This document shows, in pieces, positions 61,439-64,000 of a stretch of DNA of 64,000 nt; within the stretch, counting starts at the first letter, position 1; each line of letters opens with the position of its first letter. The notes under the pieces were generated by a model. It saw only the letters and a list, made by a program, of their open reading frames with translations, was not told where the DNA came from and did not search any database. The position numbers and the translations under genes are program-made. This stretch comes from Thielaviopsis euricoi (Eukaryota > Ascomycota > Sordariomycetes > Microascales > Ceratocystidaceae), in contig BCHJ01000003.1 of assembly GCA_001599615.1 (NCBI GenBank), forward strand, positions 1,453,055 through 1,517,054. Direction: 5' to 3'.

Positions 61439-63325
61439 ATGATATCAGACTACTTTCAACACCGCAAGACTTGGTACGTTAGCCTTTACCTGTTGTCATT
61501 CTACCAAATGCTATTCTTTGTATTGTCAGGGCGAATATACAATCTTGATAAGACTCTGTTTCGCATCTCCAAAATCTAACACATAAACTCCCATATTAGC
61601 GCTCTTAAAAAGGCCGAGCGTACTCAAAGACTGGACGCTCTGAAGGCCGCGGGCCCTTTCAGCCCTGAAGATTTGGCTACTATTGATGCGCCCATTGAGC
61701 AGCTAGTTACCGAAGTGCAGAATGGCGCGCGTAAGCCCATTGATATTCTGAGAACCTATGCCAAGGTGGCTGTCAAGGCCCAGGAAAAGACCAACTGCAT
61801 TACCGAGGTCATGGTCAAGTCTGCCGAGAAGTGGGTCGAGGACGGTTCTATTAACATGAAGGGTCCGCTGGCCGGTATTCCTATTTCACTCAAGGATTCT
61901 ATTGTGGTTGAAGGCTACGATTCGACTGTGGGTTATAGCGGTTACGTCGGCAACAAGGTTCCTGAAGACGGCACTATTGTGCGGTTGCTGAAGGATGCTG
62001 GCGCCGTTCCGTACGTCAAGACTAATGTCCCCATTACCCTGCTGAGCTTTGAATCCACCAATGACCTGTGGGGACGTACCACCAACCCGCACAACAACAA
62101 GTACTCTCCCGGTGGCTCGACCGGTGGTGAGGGCGCACTTCTGGCTCTTGGTGGCCGTATTGGCATTGGTAGTGATGTGGCGGGCTCTGTACGCGCACCT
62201 GCCCACTTCTCGGGTATTTACTCGCTGCGCTGCTCGACTGGCCGCTGGCCCAAGATTGGCACGCGGTCCAGCATGTCGGGTCAGGAGGGTGTTCCCGCTG
62301 TGTACAGCCCCATGACGCGTACCATGAATGATCTTTCGTACTTCACAAAGGCACTGATTGGCATGGAGATGTGGAAGTATGACTACTCGATCCACCCCAT
62401 CCCTTGGCGCCAGGACGATGCTGAGGAGGTAACCTCGGCCAAGAAGCTTCGCATCGGCGTCATGCGCACCGACAAGGTGGTTGATCCGAGCCCGGCCTGT
62501 GAGCGTGCCTTGACCATGGTTGAAGAGGCGCTGAAGCGTGATGGCCACGAGATTGTCGAAATTGACCCGCCGTCGGCGCTGACTGGTCTGCGCGTGGCGT
62601 CTCAGCTTCTTCTGGCTGATGGCGGTGAGATGTACCGGTCGCACTTCCGAACTGGCGAATGGGAGGACCCGGCGGCGGCTCAGATGAGCTTCCTGATGAA
62701 GATGCCTCGCTTTGCCAAGTTCTTTTACCACCTTTGGGTTAAGTACGTACGCGGCGATGCCATTTGGGCCGATCTTATCAAGGAGTGGCACCCGAAGACG
62801 GCGTACGAGAACTTTAAGTTGGTGGGTGAGCGTGAGGCGTACCGTAACGAGTGGTTTGAGTGGTGGAAGGGCGCCGATATCGACTTCATGATTACGCCGC
62901 CCAACGCTACCCCTGCCATCCCTCACGATGGCATGAAGGATGCAGTCAGCAGCTGCGGCTACTCGTTCCTGTTTAACCTGGTAAGTCTCCTTTTTTTGTA
63001 AAGTCTATCCACTGAGGATGGCGCTATTAATAAGGCGGAATCAACTAACAATGAATGAACAAAGCTTGACTACACCTGCGGAATAATGCCCGTTACGCAC
63101 GTGGACAAGGAGCTGGACAAGCTACCTGCCGACTTCAACATCAAGAAACTCAACGGCGTGGCCCAGGGCGCTTACAAGCTGTACGATGCGGAAGCCATGC
63201 ACGGTCTGCCCGTGGGTGTGCAGGTTGTTGGCAAGCGTCTGGAGGAGGAGAAGGTGTTGGCCCTGATGGAGCGCATTGAGGTGGCTCTTGGAAGCGAAAA
63301 GTACTCGCTGCTGGACCTGGATTAA
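61439..63325 (+). CDS. Amidase-signature family hydrolase (fatty-acid-amide-hydrolase-like)
   Basis: Three exons (61439-61473, 61600-62980, 63065-63325), 558 residues, the usual size for fungal amidases. Introns are 126 and 84 bp, the second with a CTAAC branch site. The enzyme would hydrolyse a carboxylic amide. The Ser-cisSer-Lys triad is visible: K110 in PISLKDSI, S185 in SPGGSTGGEG and nucleophile S208 in GSDVAGSVRAP. The GGEG after the cis-Ser resembles fatty-acid amide hydrolases, but the substrate (acetamide, fatty amide or other) cannot be read from sequence. There is no signal peptide or peroxisomal tail, so it is probably cytosolic. The first exon encodes only MISDYFQHRKT plus a split Cys codon. 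It is inferred from the splice sites and the ALKKAERTQRLDAL continuation, so the start is less certain than the rest. Confidence 0.92.
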
Positions 63326-63905
63326 GCCGATTGTCGCATATGCGAGGAGCGGATACGGAGGAGGTAAATGTCGTCTAAGGGAGGAGACGCAAGGAAAGAT
63401 TCGGCATTTGTGAGAAGGGAAAACTGCTGTGGCAGTTTGATTGAGTCGCCTTCTACATCAGGAAGGTCAGGAGTCAAAGCAGAGCGGGCCGGTAACCAGT
63501 TGGCCGGTGACGGTGCCGGTGCCGGTACCGGTTGCCGAGTCACATTGTATGTACATACTAGCTAATATTCATGACTGTAACGGCGTAAATGAGCCATTTG
63601 AATCAGGTGTTTTTGGTGTCGGTTTTGAACCCAGCAAATATTTGGCTGGTAATTGGATCTTTGTAGGAATGCATCTGGGTGTAAGTTGCCTAAGTAAGAA
63701 CAAGAGGTGAGGTCCGAGATCGGCACTGGTTTCAAGTAAGCTATCAACTAACACCAAAAACACCCAAATAGCCTGTTTTGGAAGCAGTTGCGGTTTAAAA
63801 TCGATATAGCAGTATTTAAACCACGGTTATTGGCAGCTTCGTTTGGCTTGTAATTCTTGACATTTTCATCTTCATTTCACTTTAATCTACTACATAGATT
63901 TCGCA
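63326..63905. other. Short spacer between amidase and the downstream gene
   Basis: It holds GCCGGT-type repeats near 63490-63537 and a possible TATA box at 63813-63820. No gene seen. Confidence 0.6.
63813..63820 (+). promoter_or_regulatory. Possible TATA box (TATTTAAA)
   Basis: It lies 86 nt before the ATG at 63906, close to the 89-nt spacing seen at phospholipase B. A T/C-rich leader follows. Confidence 0.4.
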
Positions 63906-63941
63906 ATGGCCCAACAACAAAAAGATAGCTGGACTACTGAG
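63906..63941 (+). CDS. Probable first exon of a downstream gene (cut by window edge)
   Basis: ATG at 63906 opens MAQQQKDSWTTE. A GTATGC donor follows at 63942, and a CTAAC branch-like site lies near the window end. That matches the short-intron gene style of this window. A TATA-like box and C/T-rich leader lie just upstream. The peptide is too short to name; a DSWTTE-like start recalls some fungal SAM-dependent methyltransferases, but that is a guess. Confidence 0.45.
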
Positions 63942-64000
63942 GTATGCGTTGAAACGACCTGAACATGGCATGGTATTATGATGATAAAATTACTAACAAT

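Overview
The window looks like nuclear DNA of a filamentous ascomycete (Pezizomycotina). The evidence is short GT-AG introns of about 54-135 bp with CTAAC-type branch sites; a NoxA-type NADPH oxidase; a GPI-anchored phospholipase B; a class I myosin with a fungal TH1-TH2-SH3-acidic tail; a GT90/CAP10-like membrane glycosyltransferase; and a 1457-residue multi-PAS hybrid histidine kinase. Coding DNA is GC-rich with long exons. Intergenic DNA is lower in GC and full of homopolymer A/T runs and purine/pyrimidine tracts. I cannot name the species. The myosin motor differs from Aspergillus MyoA at the TEDS site, which argues weakly against Eurotiomycetes. All comparisons with known proteins are from memory.

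Layout: (1) 1-1500, minus, 5' part of a basic SPAKR-repeat protein with a KEN box, cut by the window edge. (2) 1.5-9.1 kb, no gene seen. (3) 9145-11067, plus, phospholipase B. (4) 11955-14493, minus, four-exon polyQ protein with a Cys/His cluster and a caspase-like domain lacking the catalytic Cys. (5) 14.5-23.6 kb, no gene seen. (6) 23596 to about 26.7 kb, minus, GT90-like protein with an unresolved first exon. (7) 28185-29588, plus, DHHC palmitoyltransferase (Pfa4 type). (8) 30039-33827, minus, myosin I, with the start codon alone in its first coding exon. (9) 33.8-39.3 kb, no gene seen. (10) 39278-41167, plus, NoxA. (11) 42547-47167, minus, hybrid histidine kinase. (12) 47.7-48.14 kb, a 78-N assembly gap between two copies of the same 182-bp sequence. 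(13) 48.1-61.4 kb, a 13-kb stretch without a credible gene. (14) 61439-63325, plus, amidase-signature enzyme. (15) 63906 to the edge, plus, probable first exon of another gene.

The genes are not an obvious cluster. Several do act at the growing hyphal tip or cell surface: myosin I (endocytosis and actin patches), Pfa4-type acyltransferase (membrane targeting, e.g. of chitin synthase), NoxA (superoxide signalling), the hybrid kinase (stress phosphorelay), and the GT90 and phospholipase B (glycan synthesis and secreted lipid hydrolysis). Gene pairs are mostly convergent (PLB/caspase-like, PFA4/myosin, NoxA/kinase). I saw no biosynthetic cluster, transposon, tRNA, rRNA or CRISPR. The most unusual items are the caspase-like protein without its Cys, the SPAKR/KEN protein, the strand-specific pyrimidine tracts upstream of genes (also found far from any gene), and the duplicated gap flanks.
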